A stretch of 64,000 nt of DNA from Agromyces ramosus (GCF_030817175.1 NZ_JAUSYY010000001.1:744001-808000), one strand, 5' to 3'; shown: positions 8,237-19,100, numbered from the stretch's first letter. Made by a program: numbers and translations. Notes: generated from the letters alone by a model not told the origin.

Positions 8237-11200
8237 ATGGTCAGCAGCGACGCGACCCGGGCCGCATCCGCACCCGCACCCGTCACCACCTCGACGCGGA
8301 AGGTCCGCGTCATCGTGGTGCGCCCCGACGAGCGCATCGACGAGGTCGTCGAGCGTCATCCCGGCGCGGTGCCGTCGTTCAACCGCACACTCCGCATCGC
8401 GCTCGCCATGCGCGGTGGGGTGAGCCTCGCGGTGTGGATCGGCGGCGCCGTCGCCGAGCTCGACCTGCTCCGCCGCATCCGCCTCTACGACGACGGTCCC
8501 GAGACCCTCGCGCTCGTGCCCGAGACGCCGGCGTCACCCGTCACCCCCGCCCTGCTCGCCCGCCTCCAGTCGTATGCCGAGATGCTCGACGCGAGCGGCT
8601 ACGACCGGGTCGAGTTCGACCTGCTCGCCGGTGCGAGCGCGGGCGGGCTGAATGCCGTCGTCTACGCCGTGGCGCAGCGCGCCGGCACGGGGCTCGAACG
8701 ACTGCTCGACACGTGGGGCAGGGTCGGCGGATTCTGGGGCCTCCTGCACCCCCCAGGAACCCGCCGCATCCTCGCGCTCATGCAGGGCGAGGACTACTTC
8801 CGCGCCCAGACGTTCGACGCACTGCGGGCGATCTACGACACGGACGACCGACACCCCGACCTCGTCTCCGAGTACACGAGCGTCGACCTCTCCGCCACCG
8901 TCATCGACGCGAACGACGAGTTCGAGGAGGACGCGCACGAGGGTCGCGGCCACTTCCGCTTCGTCGGCAGCGACGAGCATCCGTTCGACAACCGCATCCC
9001 TCGCCGACTCGATGGCATCGACGAGACCCGTGAGCTCGACGACCTCGCGAACCTCTCACGCCTCGCGCTCGCCGCGCGGTCGACGTCGTCGCTTCCCGGC
9101 GGCTTCGAGCCCGCGCACGTCGACTCGTTCAACGGCATCGCCGGCGAGCCCGAGGTCGCGGAGGAACGTGGCATGCGGTTCGCGTTCGCCGCCCATCGAG
9201 AGCAGGCCGGCACGCCGTACCGCATCGTCGACGGTGCCGTGTTCGACAACGTCCCGATCGACCGCGCGCTGCGGGCGGCCCGCTCGCGCACATCGGACCG
9301 CAAGGCCGACCGGGTGATGCTCTTCCTCGATCCCGAGCCCGACGCGCCCGTCGGCGGAACCTTCGCCTGGGACGAGCACGCCTCGCGGTTCTTCCGCGCC
9401 ATCGGCGCGATGCTGTCGCGGCAGCTGCGGAGCGAGTCGGTCGCGCGAGAGGTCGCGGACCTCGAGCGCTTCAACGCCGAGCGGCTGGTCGCCGCCGCGC
9501 GGCTCGACAGCGTGGCACCGCTCGTGGCGGCGGCACAGTGGTCGCAGCCCGCGATCGCCGAGCGGCGCGGCGCCTACGTGCGCGCGCTCGGCACGACGCT
9601 CGCCGAGCACCTCGCCGACACGCTCTCGGCACCGAGCGTGTGGCAGCTGCACTCCACGCTGCCGACCCGGCGGCGGTACCGCCCCATCGCGCGGATCGCC
9701 CTCGCGGGCCTCGGCCAGGCCTGCGCACGCCGCTTCGCCGAGCTCTCCCCCGCGGATGCCGCGGCCGTCGCCCGTTCACCGCTCGCCCTCGCCGACGCGG
9801 CCAACTGCGTGCTCGGCTGGACGCGCGCGCTCGAGTCCCTTCCCGAGGAGGAGGGCTCGCGACGCGGTCTCGCCCTCCCCGAAGTGCGGCGCGCCGGGTA
9901 CGACGCGCTCCTCGCCGCGAACCGCTGGCGCGATGAACTGACCGCCGCGGTGCTGGCGCAGTCCGACCGGCTCGCGGCGACGGGCGGCGCGCCCACCGCC
10001 GCCGACTACGACGACTGGATCGACGGCTGGCTCCGGGCATCCGCTCGCATCGCGACCTCCGAGCAGTGGCGCGACCTCGACATGTCGGTCGCGCGCCTGC
10101 GGATCATGAGCTCCGGGTTCGAGCGCGATGCTCGCGTGGGGCGACGAACGCTGCCCGCGACGTGGACGGACTCGGCGTGGCGCCCGCTGGCGACGACCCC
10201 CGGCTCGCTCTCGGCGGCCGACCTGCCTCCGCTCTACCACGCGAGCGGCATTCCGGCCGCGCTCTCGCACGTGCGGTACTGGCCCATCGGCGTCGACGAG
10301 GAGCCAGACGATCCGGCGAGCTACCGCACCCTCGCGGCCGACCGCTGGTATGCCATGCTCGGCCGCGCGATGCGCCAGCCGCGCACGACCCCCGCCGAGA
10401 TTGCTGCGGCGGTCGACGCGGCATCCGACCGCGTGGTGATCGACCGGCGTTCGAAGCTCGCCGGCTACGGGTTCGGCAACTTCCTCGGGTTCCTCGCCCG
10501 CGATTGGCGAGTGAACGACTGGTGGTGGGGCCGGCTCGACGCGGCCGCCGGCATCGCGCGGTTCTTCACCTCGCTCGCACCCGAGGCGGTGCACACCGGG
10601 CCGGCGATCCGCATGCTCCAGGACGCGGTGCTCGAGGAGGCGGACGCGCCACGGCTCGTGGCCGAAGGACTGTCGCCGCTCGAGGAGGCGCCGGCCGCAC
10701 ACGAGGCTGCCGGCGGGCCCGACGAACCGGAGCGGCGGGCGGCGGCACGGCGGGCGCGGCTGCGCGCCGGTACCGACACGATCGTCAACCTCGATCCCTC
10801 GTACCGGTTCGCGATCGCCTCACGCACCGTGCGACTCCTCGACCGGGTCATCGTGCAACCGCTGAACCGGGGGGTCACCGCACTCGCCGCCGCGGTGCTC
10901 GCCCTGCTGCGGCCGGTGCTCGTCGCGCTGCCGACGGTGGCCGACCCGCCGCGACTCGCGCTCGTCGCGGGGCTCGTCGCCGGCGTCGCATGGCTTCTCA
11001 CGTGGGTGCCGATCAGGCCGCCGAGCCCCGGCTGGATCGCCGCGACCACGATCATCACGGTGGGAATCGCGGGCATGATCGTAGGCGGCGTGTGGTCGAC
11101 GCGCCGGCGGTGGTCGGCGGTCGCCGAGGCGCTCGACGCGCCACTCGACGGGTTCGCGCGAGGCGCTGCAGAACGGGCGTGGGGACCCACGCTCCGCCTC

Positions 11201-11866
11201 ATGCTCCTGGCGCTCGCGAGCCTCGTGCCGCTGACCGTCTCGCTCCTGCAGACGAACGTGCTGCTCGTCCTGCTCTGCCTCGGCGTCACGGGCGTGCTCA
11301 CCGCGATCACCCTCAGGGTCGCCTCATCCGCTCAACGCACCCGGATTCCGGCCCGCGATGTCCGCACCGGGTTCATGATCGCCTGGTTCGCCATCTTCGG
11401 CGGGCTGCTCCCCCTGGTCCAGCTGGTCTTCGCGGTGCCCGGCAACTGGCTCTCGCCGCCCGTGTCGTGGAACCCGTGGGTGCTCGCGACCGGGGCGGCG
11501 GCCGTCACGATCGCGCTCACGGCCGACTGGCTCCGCCTCGGCCGCACCGCGCTCGCGATCCGGCTCACACGCGGCATCAACTGGATCACGGTCACCCCGC
11601 TGTCCGTCGCGGCCGGGCTCGGCGGCTACGCCATCGCCTGGGCGCTCACCGCCGGGGTCGCGCCGCTGCTCGCCGAGAACCTGCGCGCGGCGGCGTTCAT
11701 CGTGGCGTGGGCGAACGCCCTCTGGTGGCTGCCCGAGCTCGCGAAGGCGACGCCCGACGTCGTCGACCGCGTGGAGCGAGCCCCGCTCGTCGCGGCCGAC
11801 CTCGGCGCCGCGACGCAAGCCGTCGCCGAGGCCGCCCGCACCGGGGATGCCGCACGTCGCGCCTGA
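8237..11866 (+). CDS. Giant patatin-like phospholipase with C-terminal membrane domain
   Basis: Predicted lipid acyl hydrolase of 1209 residues. The patatin catalytic site is complete: an oxyanion glycine stretch MRGGVSLAVWIGG near residue 55-70, nucleophile elbow GASAGG with Ser134, and catalytic Asp332 in DGAVFDN. The central part (about 400-870) resembles the DUF3376 region found behind patatin domains in actinobacteria. The last third (about 880-1190) has about nine hydrophobic segments, for example ALVAGLVAGVAWLLTWVPI and WVLATGAAAVTIALTADWL, so the protein is probably membrane anchored. ATG 8237 follows GAGGAG and is preferred over an upstream in-frame ATG at 8156 that lacks such a site. 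The gene stands alone. Substrate and membrane topology are unknown; DUF3376 assignment is from memory of the family. Confidence 0.82.
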   Translation: MVSSDATRAASAPAPVTTSTRKVRVIVVRPDERIDEVVERHPGAVPSFNRTLRIALAMRGGVSLAVWIGGAVAELDLLRRIRLYDDGPETLALVPETPASPVTPALLARLQSYAEMLDASGYDRVEFDLLAGASAGGLNAVVYAVAQRAGTGLERLLDTWGRVGGFWGLLHPPGTRRILALMQGEDYFRAQTFDALRAIYDTDDRHPDLVSEYTSVDLSATVIDANDEFEEDAHEGRGHFRFVGSDEHPFDNRIPRRLDGIDETRELDDLANLSRLALAARSTSSLPGGFEPAHVDSFNGIAGEPEVAEERGMRFAFAAHREQAGTPYRIVDGAVFDNVPIDRALRAARSRTSDRKADRVMLFLDPEPDAPVGGTFAWDEHASRFFRAIGAMLSRQLRSESVAREVADLERFNAERLVAAARLDSVAPLVAAAQWSQPAIAERRGAYVRALGTTLAEHLADTLSAPSVWQLHSTLPTRRRYRPIARIALAGLGQACARRFAELSPADAAAVARSPLALADAANCVLGWTRALESLPEEEGSRRGLALPEVRRAGYDALLAANRWRDELTAAVLAQSDRLAATGGAPTAADYDDWIDGWLRASARIATSEQWRDLDMSVARLRIMSSGFERDARVGRRTLPATWTDSAWRPLATTPGSLSAADLPPLYHASGIPAALSHVRYWPIGVDEEPDDPASYRTLAADRWYAMLGRAMRQPRTTPAEIAAAVDAASDRVVIDRRSKLAGYGFGNFLGFLARDWRVNDWWWGRLDAAAGIARFFTSLAPEAVHTGPAIRMLQDAVLEEADAPRLVAEGLSPLEEAPAAHEAAGGPDEPERRAAARRARLRAGTDTIVNLDPSYRFAIASRTVRLLDRVIVQPLNRGVTALAAAVLALLRPVLVALPTVADPPRLALVAGLVAGVAWLLTWVPIRPPSPGWIAATTIITVGIAGMIVGGVWSTRRRWSAVAEALDAPLDGFARGAAERAWGPTLRLMLLALASLVPLTVSLLQTNVLLVLLCLGVTGVLTAITLRVASSAQRTRIPARDVRTGFMIAWFAIFGGLLPLVQLVFAVPGNWLSPPVSWNPWVLATGAAAVTIALTADWLRLGRTALAIRLTRGINWITVTPLSVAAGLGGYAIAWALTAGVAPLLAENLRAAAFIVAWANALWWLPELAKATPDVVDRVERAPLVAADLGAATQAVAEAARTGDAARRA

Positions 11867-11885
11867 CGCGCGCCGTGCGGCATCC
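11845..11885. terminator. Bidirectional terminator stem-loop
   Basis: Perfect 12-bp stem (GGATGCCGCACG at 11845-11856, CGTGCGGCATCC at 11874-11885) with a 17-base loop, overlapping the stop of the patatin gene and lying between two convergent genes. No T-run. The stem again carries GGATGCC/GGCATCC. Confidence 0.65.
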
Positions 11886-11908
11886 GCCCGCTTGGACTTC
11901 CCTGCCCG

Positions 11909-13714
11909 CTACACCAGCGAGTCGCGCCACGCGGCGTGCAGCGCGGCGAACCGGCCCGTGCCGCCGATGAGCTCCGACGGCGAACCGTCTTCGACGATGC
12001 GGCCGTGCTCCATGACGAGTACCCGGTCGGCGATCGCGACCGTCGACAGGCGGTGCGCGATGATGACGGCCGTGCGGTCGGCGAGGAGCGTCGTGAGGCC
12101 CTCCTGCACGAGCCGCTCGCTCGGGATGTCGAGCGAGCTCGTCGCCTCGTCGAGGATCAGCACCGCGGGGTCGGCGAGGAACGCGCGTGCGAACGAGATG
12201 AGCTGCCGCTGCCCGGCGCTCACCCGGCCGCCGCGCTTGTTCACGTCGGTGTCGTACCCGTTCGGCAGGCTCTCGATGAACTCGTGCGCGCCCACGGCCT
12301 TCGCCGCCGCCACGATCTCCTCGAACGACGCGTCGGGCTTGCCGAGCGCGATGTTGTCGGCGACCGATCCCGAGAAGAGGTACGCCTCCTGCGTGACCAT
12401 GACGATCGCGCGCCGAAGGTCCTTCGGGTGCAGCGAGCGCAGGTCGACGCCGTCGAGCTCGACGACGCCGTCGCTCGGGTCGTAGAACCGCGCAAGCAGC
12501 TTCGCGAGCGTCGACTTGCCCGCGCCGGTCGACCCGACGAGCGCGATCGTCTGCCCGGCCGGCACGTCGAGGTCGAAGCGCGGGAGGATGACGCGATCCT
12601 TCGTGTACGCGAACTCGACGGCTTCGAAGCGCACATGCCCCGACGCCTTCCACAGGTCGACCGGATGCCGCGGCTCGGGCACGCTCGGCTCCTCCTCGAG
12701 CACGCCCGAGATCTTCTCGAGCGCCGAGGCGGCCGACTGGTACCCGTTGTAGAACATCGCCATGTCCTCGATCGGGTCGAAGAACCGCTTCGTGTAGAGG
12801 AGCGCCGACAGCAGCAGGCCGACCGCGAGCTCGCCGTCGACCGCGCGGAAGCCGCCGACGACGAGCACCGCCGCCACGCACGCGTTGCCGATGAGCAGCA
12901 GCCCGGGGTCGTAGATGCCGAAGAGCTGGATGACCTTCGCGTTGACGTCGCGGTAGTCCTCGACGAGCCCCGCGAACTCCTTCTCGTTGCGGCGCTCCTT
13001 GCGGAACGCCTGCACCGCCCGAATGCCCGTCATCGACTCGACGAAGTGCACGATGAGGTTCGCCGAGGCGACTCGGGAGCGACGGAACAGCTTCTGCGAG
13101 CGCACCTGGAACCAGCGCGTGAGCACCGTGAGCGGCACGAGCGCGACGACCAGCACGAGCGCCGACTTCCAGTCGACCAGGGCGAGCGCGACGGCCGTGA
13201 ACGTCATGTACAGCACCCCGCGCACGAGCTGGTTGATGCCCTCGTCGAGGAGCTCGCGGATCGCGTCGAGGTCGCTCGTCTGCCGGGAGATGATGCGCCC
13301 CGAGGTGTAGGACTCGTGGAACTCGAGCGAGAGCTTCTGCGTGTGCAGGAACACTCGGGTGCGCAGGTCGAGCAGCACGGCCTGGCTGATGCGGGCCGAC
13401 AGCTTGATGTACCACGCGATGAGGAACGCGCCGACGACCCCGGTGACGAGGTACGCCAATCCATAGAAGCCGATCGGGAACCAGTCGCCCTCGATCAGGG
13501 CAGGCAGGCCCTGGGTGATGCCGAAGCCGATCAGCGCCGGCCCCGCCACCTGCGCGGCCGTGGAGACGACGACGACCGCCATCGTCACCCAGAGTCGCGC
13601 TCGCACGGGCAGGAGCAGCGAGCCGAGCAGGCGCAGCGAGCGCTGCCGGATCTGCTTGGATTCGGACTTCGTGAACTCGTGGCGTTCCTCGCCTTCGACG
13701 CCCAAGACGCTCAT
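11909..13714 (-). CDS. Heterodimeric ABC exporter, subunit with catalytic Walker B
   Basis: Half-transporter of 601 residues: six-helix exporter membrane domain (about 35-330) and nucleotide-binding domain (about 365-590). Walker [10 protein letters not shown] (about 392), signature VSAGQRQ (about 496, degenerate compared with LSGGQ), Walker [12 protein letters not shown] with catalytic Glu, switch His in AHRLST. The stop of the upstream exporter gene overlaps this ATG (ATGA), so the two subunits are co-translated. Its intact Walker A/B with the LSGGQ of the partner would form the active ATP site. The pair is of the LmrCD/BmrCD/TM287-288 kind, which export drugs or lipids; the substrate here is unknown. 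Leader peptide and RNA elements precede the operon. Confidence 0.92.
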   Translation of the reverse strand: MSVLGVEGEERHEFTKSESKQIRQRSLRLLGSLLLPVRARLWVTMAVVVVSTAAQVAGPALIGFGITQGLPALIEGDWFPIGFYGLAYLVTGVVGAFLIAWYIKLSARISQAVLLDLRTRVFLHTQKLSLEFHESYTSGRIISRQTSDLDAIRELLDEGINQLVRGVLYMTFTAVALALVDWKSALVLVVALVPLTVLTRWFQVRSQKLFRRSRVASANLIVHFVESMTGIRAVQAFRKERRNEKEFAGLVEDYRDVNAKVIQLFGIYDPGLLLIGNACVAAVLVVGGFRAVDGELAVGLLLSALLYTKRFFDPIEDMAMFYNGYQSAASALEKISGVLEEEPSVPEPRHPVDLWKASGHVRFEAVEFAYTKDRVILPRFDLDVPAGQTIALVGSTGAGKSTLAKLLARFYDPSDGVVELDGVDLRSLHPKDLRRAIVMVTQEAYLFSGSVADNIALGKPDASFEEIVAAAKAVGAHEFIESLPNGYDTDVNKRGGRVSAGQRQLISFARAFLADPAVLILDEATSSLDIPSERLVQEGLTTLLADRTAVIIAHRLSTVAIADRVLVMEHGRIVEDGSPSELIGGTGRFAALHAAWRDSLV

Positions 13715-15696
13715 CGGGCCGCCTCCTCTCGTTCGCTGGGTTCGATTCCGGTCTTCGCCGCGGTCGCGGCATCCGACACGTCGGCCTCGACGGCCGTCGC
13801 GAGCTCGGCCGAGATGACCTCGGCCGCCTCGACCTCGGCTGCCTCGCGGTCGATGCGCCCTGATGCCTCCGCCGCCTCGCGGCGAACCTCGTCTTCGAGG
13901 CTCGAGATCACGAAGGCGTAGTGCTCGCTCTCGCGCAGGAGCTCGGAGTGGGTGCCGACCGCGGTGATGCGGCCGTCTTCGAGCAACGCGACACGGTCGG
14001 CGAGCATGACGGTCGACGGGCGGTGCGCCACGATGAGCGCGGTCGTCGAGTCGAGCACCCGGCGGAGCTCGGCCTCGACCCTCGCCTCGGTGGCGACGTC
14101 GAGCGCCGACAGCGGATCGTCGAGCACGAGCACCGCGGGCGCCGCCGCGACGGCCCGCGCGAGCGCGAGTCGCTGGCGCTGGCCGCCGGAGAGGCTCATG
14201 CCTTCTTCGCCGACCTTCGTGTCGACGCCGTCGGGCAGCTCGTAGGCGAAGCCCGCCTGTGCGATGGCGAGCGCCTCATCGAGCACGCGCTCGGCCTCGG
14301 CGCGCACGCCGGGCTCGTCACTCGCGAGTTCGGGCCGGCCGAGCAGCACGTTGTCGCGTACCGACGCGGAGAACAGCGTCGCATCCTCGAACGCCATGGC
14401 GATGTGGGTGCGGAGCTCCTCCCGGCTGAGCGCGCGGATGTCGACACCGTCGAGCGTGATCGAGCCGGCGGTGACGTCGTAGAGGCGGGTGGTGAGCGCC
14501 GTCATCGTCGTCTTGCCGGAGCCCGTGAGGCCGACGAGGGCCATCGTCTCGCCCGGCTCGAGCGTGAGGTCGATCCCGTCGAGCAGGTCGCCGAACCGGT
14601 CGGGCGAGTCCTGGTAGCGGAACCGCACCCCGGTGAAGGCAAGCTCGCCCCGGGGCCGCTCGATCGTCGCCGGGCGCTCGGGGTCGGTGATGACGTTCTC
14701 GCTGTCGAGGATGTCGAAGAACCGGTCGGTCGCGGTGCGCGCATCGACCGAGAACGCGAGCAGGAACCCGATCGACTCGATCGGCCAGGCGAGCACGCTC
14801 GCGGTCGCGAAGAAGGCGACGAGCTGACCGACGGTGAGCACGCCCTGCGCGGCGAGCACGACGCCGAACACGAGGCAGACGGCGAGGGCGACGGCCGGGA
14901 CCAGGAGGATCCACGCCCAGATGCTCGCCTCGAGGCGCGCCTTCTCCATCTCGGTGCTCCGCAGCGACTCAGCCTGCTTGCGGAAGGTCGACAGGGCGTG
15001 CTTGCCGCGCCCGAAGGCCTTCAGCACGCGGATGCCGTGCACCGACTCCTCGACGGCCGTCGCGAGGTCGCCGGCCTGGTCTTGGCTCAGCCGGGACACC
15101 TCGGAGTACCGGCCCTCGAAGCGGTAGCCGACGATCCAGAGCGGGATCGAGCAGAGGAGGAACACGATGCCGAGTACCCAGCTCATCGAGATGAGGATGC
15201 CGAGGCCGACGACGATCACGATGAGGTTCACGACGAGGAGCACGAGCCCGAACGAGAGCCAGCGGCGGATCAGGCCGAGGTCGCTCACGGCGCGTGAGAG
15301 CAGCTGCCCGCTCGGCCAGCGGTCGTGGAAGCTCACCGGCAGGTCCTGCAGCTTCGCGTAGAGGGCGTTGCGCATGCGCGCCTCGACGCGCGTGCCCGGG
15401 GTGAGCACGAACCAGCGCCGGAGCGCGACCATCGCTGCCTCGAGCACGCCGAGGGCGAACACGAGCGCCGCGAGCGGCCAGATCGCCGACGCGTCGCCAT
15501 CGGTGAGCGGGCCGTCGACGATCGCCTGCAGGACCTGCGGGATCGCGAGCGCGACGAGCTGCGACAGGAGCGCGGCCACCATGCCCGCGATGATCGCGGG
15601 AAGAGCTGGGCGAGCGTACTCGATGAGGCGTGCGAGCGCGCGAACGGTGCCGACGCGTGTGGTGGGAGCGTCCTGTGACACGGGGGTGGCGGACAA
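13711..15696 (-). CDS. Heterodimeric ABC exporter, subunit with degenerate ATP site
   Basis: Partner half-transporter, 661 residues from the TTG start at 15696. Exporter membrane domain (about 35-345) with six hydrophobic segments, then a nucleotide-binding domain: Walker [10 protein letters not shown] (about 388), canonical signature LSGGQRQ (about 502), Walker [13 protein letters not shown] in which Asp replaces the catalytic Glu, and switch His in AHRPST. An acidic/Ala-rich tail of about 70 residues follows. TTG 15696 is preceded by GGAAGGA at a suitable distance; GTG 15681 is an alternative. The frame stays open far upstream, but that part is antisense to the next operon. The Shine-Dalgarno sits in the palindrome CCTTCCGGAAGG, so translation may be controlled. 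Confidence 0.9.
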   Translation of the reverse strand: MSATPVSQDAPTTRVGTVRALARLIEYARPALPAIIAGMVAALLSQLVALAIPQVLQAIVDGPLTDGDASAIWPLAALVFALGVLEAAMVALRRWFVLTPGTRVEARMRNALYAKLQDLPVSFHDRWPSGQLLSRAVSDLGLIRRWLSFGLVLLVVNLIVIVVGLGILISMSWVLGIVFLLCSIPLWIVGYRFEGRYSEVSRLSQDQAGDLATAVEESVHGIRVLKAFGRGKHALSTFRKQAESLRSTEMEKARLEASIWAWILLVPAVALAVCLVFGVVLAAQGVLTVGQLVAFFATASVLAWPIESIGFLLAFSVDARTATDRFFDILDSENVITDPERPATIERPRGELAFTGVRFRYQDSPDRFGDLLDGIDLTLEPGETMALVGLTGSGKTTMTALTTRLYDVTAGSITLDGVDIRALSREELRTHIAMAFEDATLFSASVRDNVLLGRPELASDEPGVRAEAERVLDEALAIAQAGFAYELPDGVDTKVGEEGMSLSGGQRQRLALARAVAAAPAVLVLDDPLSALDVATEARVEAELRRVLDSTTALIVAHRPSTVMLADRVALLEDGRITAVGTHSELLRESEHYAFVISSLEDEVRREAAEASGRIDREAAEVEAAEVISAELATAVEADVSDAATAAKTGIEPSEREEAAR

Positions 15697-15704
15697 GCCG
15701 GGTT

Positions 15705-15758
15705 CCTTCCGGAAGGGCGCCGAACGGTCGCAGGGCGAGCCGGTTCGGTCGTGTTCGG
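15705..15758 (-). promoter_or_regulatory. Candidate regulatory mRNA structure ahead of the exporter genes
   Basis: In the 146-base leader between the small ORF and the exporter, the Shine-Dalgarno lies in the palindrome CCTTCCGGAAGG (15705-15716). Just upstream in the RNA is one GUUCGG (plus CCGAAC, 15720-15725) that can pair with either of two CCGAAC copies (plus GTTCGG at 15743-15748 and 15753-15758), giving mutually exclusive stems. A GCAGGC-GCA-GCCTGC hairpin lies directly after the small ORF. Pairings are seen by eye; folding was not computed. Confidence 0.45.
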
Positions 15759-15842
15759 ATCGAGTGGACGCGAAGAGAGGCGTCGGATGCGGGGCTACCG
15801 CAGAGAGCTGGGCAGGCTGCGCCTGCGCGGGACGGGGCGGAG

Positions 15843-15926
15843 TTAGCCCGTGAACCCCTGGGCGAGGAGCGACGGGCGGGCAGCGCCATCGACCGCGATC
15901 CAGCGGGCGTAGCTGTCTGTCTGCAT
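15843..15926 (-). CDS. 27-residue candidate leader peptide upstream of ABC exporter
   Basis: Short ORF of 27 codons plus TAA, beginning [14 protein letters not shown] and ending [11 protein letters not shown]. It has the best ribosome site in the region, AGGAGG seven bases or so before ATG 15926, and a plausible promoter 60-95 bases upstream. It is followed by 146 bases of structured leader and then the heterodimeric exporter. Leader peptides control several drug exporters by ribosome stalling or attenuation (BmrB ahead of bmrCD in Bacillus subtilis is the closest described arrangement). It contains one Trp and one Arg-Pro but no codon run typical of amino-acid attenuators, and no Cys. It might instead be a small functional protein or a peptide substrate of the exporter. 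Not recognised as a known family. Confidence 0.65.
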   Translation of the reverse strand: MQTDSYARWIAVDGAARPSLLAQGFTG

Positions 15927-15992
15927 GGTGTCCTCCTGCGTCGTCTTTGGAACCCTCGAGGCCGCGGGATGTCTCACGTCGGCCAGCCCTAC

Positions 15993-16022
15993 AGACTACG
16001 GGTCTTTCGTGGTCGCGTGCAA
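15993..16022 (-). promoter_or_regulatory. Promoter of leader peptide-exporter operon
   Basis: Minus-strand TTGCAC (16017-16022), 18-base spacer and TAGTCT (15993-15998) fit a housekeeping-type promoter (4 of 6 matches each). The start would lie near 15986, giving a 60-base untranslated region before the 27-codon ORF. A divergent promoter for the plus-strand FtsX operon (possible -10 TAGGCT near 16038) is adjacent. Confidence 0.5.
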
Positions 16023-16134
16023 GACCACCCGCGACGATAGGCTGTGCGGATTCGCCGCCGCGCGGGCGTGCGTGCCGTGGCCCGTCGAGGCCCGCACCGC
16101 CGGCGCGAGCGACGCCGATCGATGAGGAGAGCGT

Positions 16135-19100
16135 GTGGGTTCGGCACGGACGTCGTTCGCCCGCGCTGCCGCGCGTGCGGGCGTCCTCGGCTCGATCGCC
16201 GCAGTGGTGTTCCTGCTCGCCGGGCTCGGCACGGCCGTCGTCGACTCGCTCGCGGGCGCCTCCGTGGGCGGTCTCCGCTCTGGGCTCGCCGCGGCTTCCG
16301 GCATCGACGGCGCGGCGAGGTGGCAGATCCGCCTCTCGAGCGATCCGGCCGCGCAGGCCGATGCGGCGGCATCCGTGCTCGACCGCATGATCGTGCCGCA
16401 CGGCGCGAGCTGGAGCCGGTCGGTCGAGACCGCACCTGTCGATGCCACAGGGCCGGCTGGCCCGTTCGGTGCGGTGCTGCTCGCCGATGACGGCGTTGCC
16501 GATCGCTCCCAGCTCGTGAGCGGCAGCTGGCCGACCGAGCCGCAGGCCGTCGCCGACGCCGACGGGGCCCTTCCTGCGACCCTGCACGCCGAGGCGGCCG
16601 CCGCCCTCGGGCTCGAGCCCGGCGACCTCGTCGAACTGGGCGGCGGCGGGCGCCTGCTGGTCGTCGGCACGTGGCTGCCGCTCGACCCCAACGAGCCCGT
16701 GTGGTTCGGCGAGCCCGCGGTCGCGACCGGCCTCGTCGACGACGGCGCCGGGCCGTTCCTCGTGCCCGAGGAGGCGCTCCTCGACGTGCCGGCCGCCACG
16801 GACGTGCGCTGGACCGCACTCGTCGACGCGGGCACGATGACCCCCGAGGTCGCCCGCACCCTGCGTGCCGCGCTGCCGAACGTGGAACCCGCGCTTCGCG
16901 CGCAGGAGGCCATCGGCGCCGACGGGCTCAGTGCGCTCGGCGCACTCGACGCGACGCTCGACCGTCTCCTCGCCGGCCTGGGCGCGGTGCGTGCGATCGC
17001 CCCGCTGCCCGTGCTCCTCCTCGCCTTCGCGGGCTTCGCCGCGCTCGCGCGCCTCGCCGCCCTCCTCGGCGCCTCGCGGCGAGGCGAGACGGTGCTCCTC
17101 CGCGCGCGCGGCGCCTCCGCGACCCGCCTCACCCGCGACGCCGCCGCCGAGGTGCTCGTGCTCGGCGTGCCGGCCGCGACATTGGGTGCTGCGGCCGGGC
17201 TCGCGCTGCTCGTGCTCCTCCGGCCCGGCGAGGCTCGCGACGTGGCGATCGCGTGGGTCGCGGCATCCGTCGCCGTCGTCGGCGCGCTCGTGCTCGTCGC
17301 CGGGCAGGCCTGGCGTGAGTCCAGGCGACCGGTCGTGCGCGGGTCGGGTGACGAGGTCGGGCGGATGCCCCGCACGCTCGTCGCGGGCGGCGTCGTGCTC
17401 GTCGCCGTGGTGGCGGCGGTGTCGCTGTGGCAGTTCCGCCTGTACGGCTCGCCGCTCGTGCCGACCGTGTCGGGCGCGCTCGAGATCGACCCGATCGCGG
17501 TGCTCGCGCCGGTGCTCGTGCTGCTCGCTCTCTCGCTCGCGGCCGTCGGGCTCTCGCGGCCCATCGACCTGCTGCTCGAGCGAGCGGCCGCCGCACGCCC
17601 GGGGCTGACCCCGGCGTTGCCGATGCGGCAGCTGGCACGCCGGGCGGCGCTCTACGCCTCCGCCTCCCTCGTGTCGATCCTCGCCGTCGCGGGCCTCACG
17701 CTCGCGGCGGCGTTCGCGGGCGCATGGCAGGACTTCGACCGTGCCGCGGCCGCCGTCACCACGGGCGGCGACGTGCAGGTCGCCTTCGCGGGCCGCGACG
17801 TCGTGCGCGGCGACGACCCCTTCGCGCTCGGCGACCCCTTCGCCGGCGTCGAGGGCATCACGGCGAGCGGGCCGGTGTACCGCGGCGAGATCCGCATCGG
17901 CTCCGACCGGTCGACGATCGTCGCGGCACCGGTCGCGCAACTGCCGGCGATCGCACCCGGCACGCACGCCGCGGCCGATGGCGGCGCCCTCGCCGAGTCG
18001 GCCGCCACCGCGGGCGTCGAGATTCCCGGCGGCGCCGTGGCGCTCGAGTACGTCGCGCGCGTCGCGGCTCCCCCGCGAACGCCCGGTACGGTCTCGATCT
18101 CGGCGTGGCTCCTCGGCGACGGCGGCGCGGCGACCCGCCTTCCCGCGGGCTCGTTCGCGGTCGAGAGCGGTGGCGGCACCGGCCGATTCGAGCTTCCGGA
18201 TGCCGCAGGGCTGCGCTTCCTCGGGCTCGAGGCGACGCTCACCGGGGCGCAGGGCGCCGACGACGTACGGGTCTCGCTCGGCGACGTCGCCCTCGACCCC
18301 GCCACCGACCCCGCTCCCGACCTCCAACTCGACGGTGAGCTCACGGTCTCGTCGGCCGACCCGAGCGACCGAGCGCCGCTCGCCGCCGGCGCCGACATCG
18401 GGCTGCCGGTGACGCTCGGCTCCGCGCTCGCGGCACGGATCCAGGCCCGGGTGGGCGACGAGTTCTCGTTCCGCATCCTCTCGGGCGGCGCGGAGGTCGA
18501 TGCCGTCGTGGCCGACATCGTCCCCGCCGTCCCGGCGGCGGGCGGCGACGGCGTCCTGGCGGACCTCGGTGCCCTCGAGCAGTATGCGTTCTCCGCCGAC
18601 GCCGGGGTGCCGCAGTACGGGCAGCGGTGGCTCGCGACATCCGACCCCGCCGTCGTGGCGGCGGAGCTCGAACGCGACCGGCAGGTCGCCATGACCGTCA
18701 CCACGCGACAGCTCGCGTCGTCGGCGATGCTCATCGGCCCCGCGGTGACGGCGCTCTGGGCGGGCGCGGTCGGTGCGCTCGTGTTCGCGCTCATCGCGAT
18801 CATCGCCCTGGTCGCCGCGCTCCGCACCGCACGGCTCGGCGAGGTCAGCGTGCTGCGCGTGCTCGGCATGCCCGCCCGAGCACAGGCGCGCGCCCGGCTC
18901 GCCGAGCTCTCGGTCACCCTCGGCACCGCGGTCGTGGTCGGCGTGGCCGTGGGCCTCCTGACCGCCCTCGTGACGGCGCGCGAGCTCGCACGCGCGGCGG
19001 TCGCCGGCGCACCCGAGGTGCTCCCAGTGGGCTTCGCGGTCGACTGGCTGCCGTGGGCGACCGCCCTCGTGGCCTTCCTCGTGGCCGCGGTGACGATCGG

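Noticed and set aside
15843..15926. The 27-residue ORF as a Trp or other amino-acid biosynthesis attenuator
   Set aside because: Only one Trp codon and no run of any amino acid; the downstream genes are an exporter, not a biosynthesis operon.
15697..18327. Upstream extension of the exporter frame to a 1538-residue protein
   Set aside because: The added part is antisense to the FtsX permease, charged and repetitive; a strong ribosome site fixes the start at TTG 15696.
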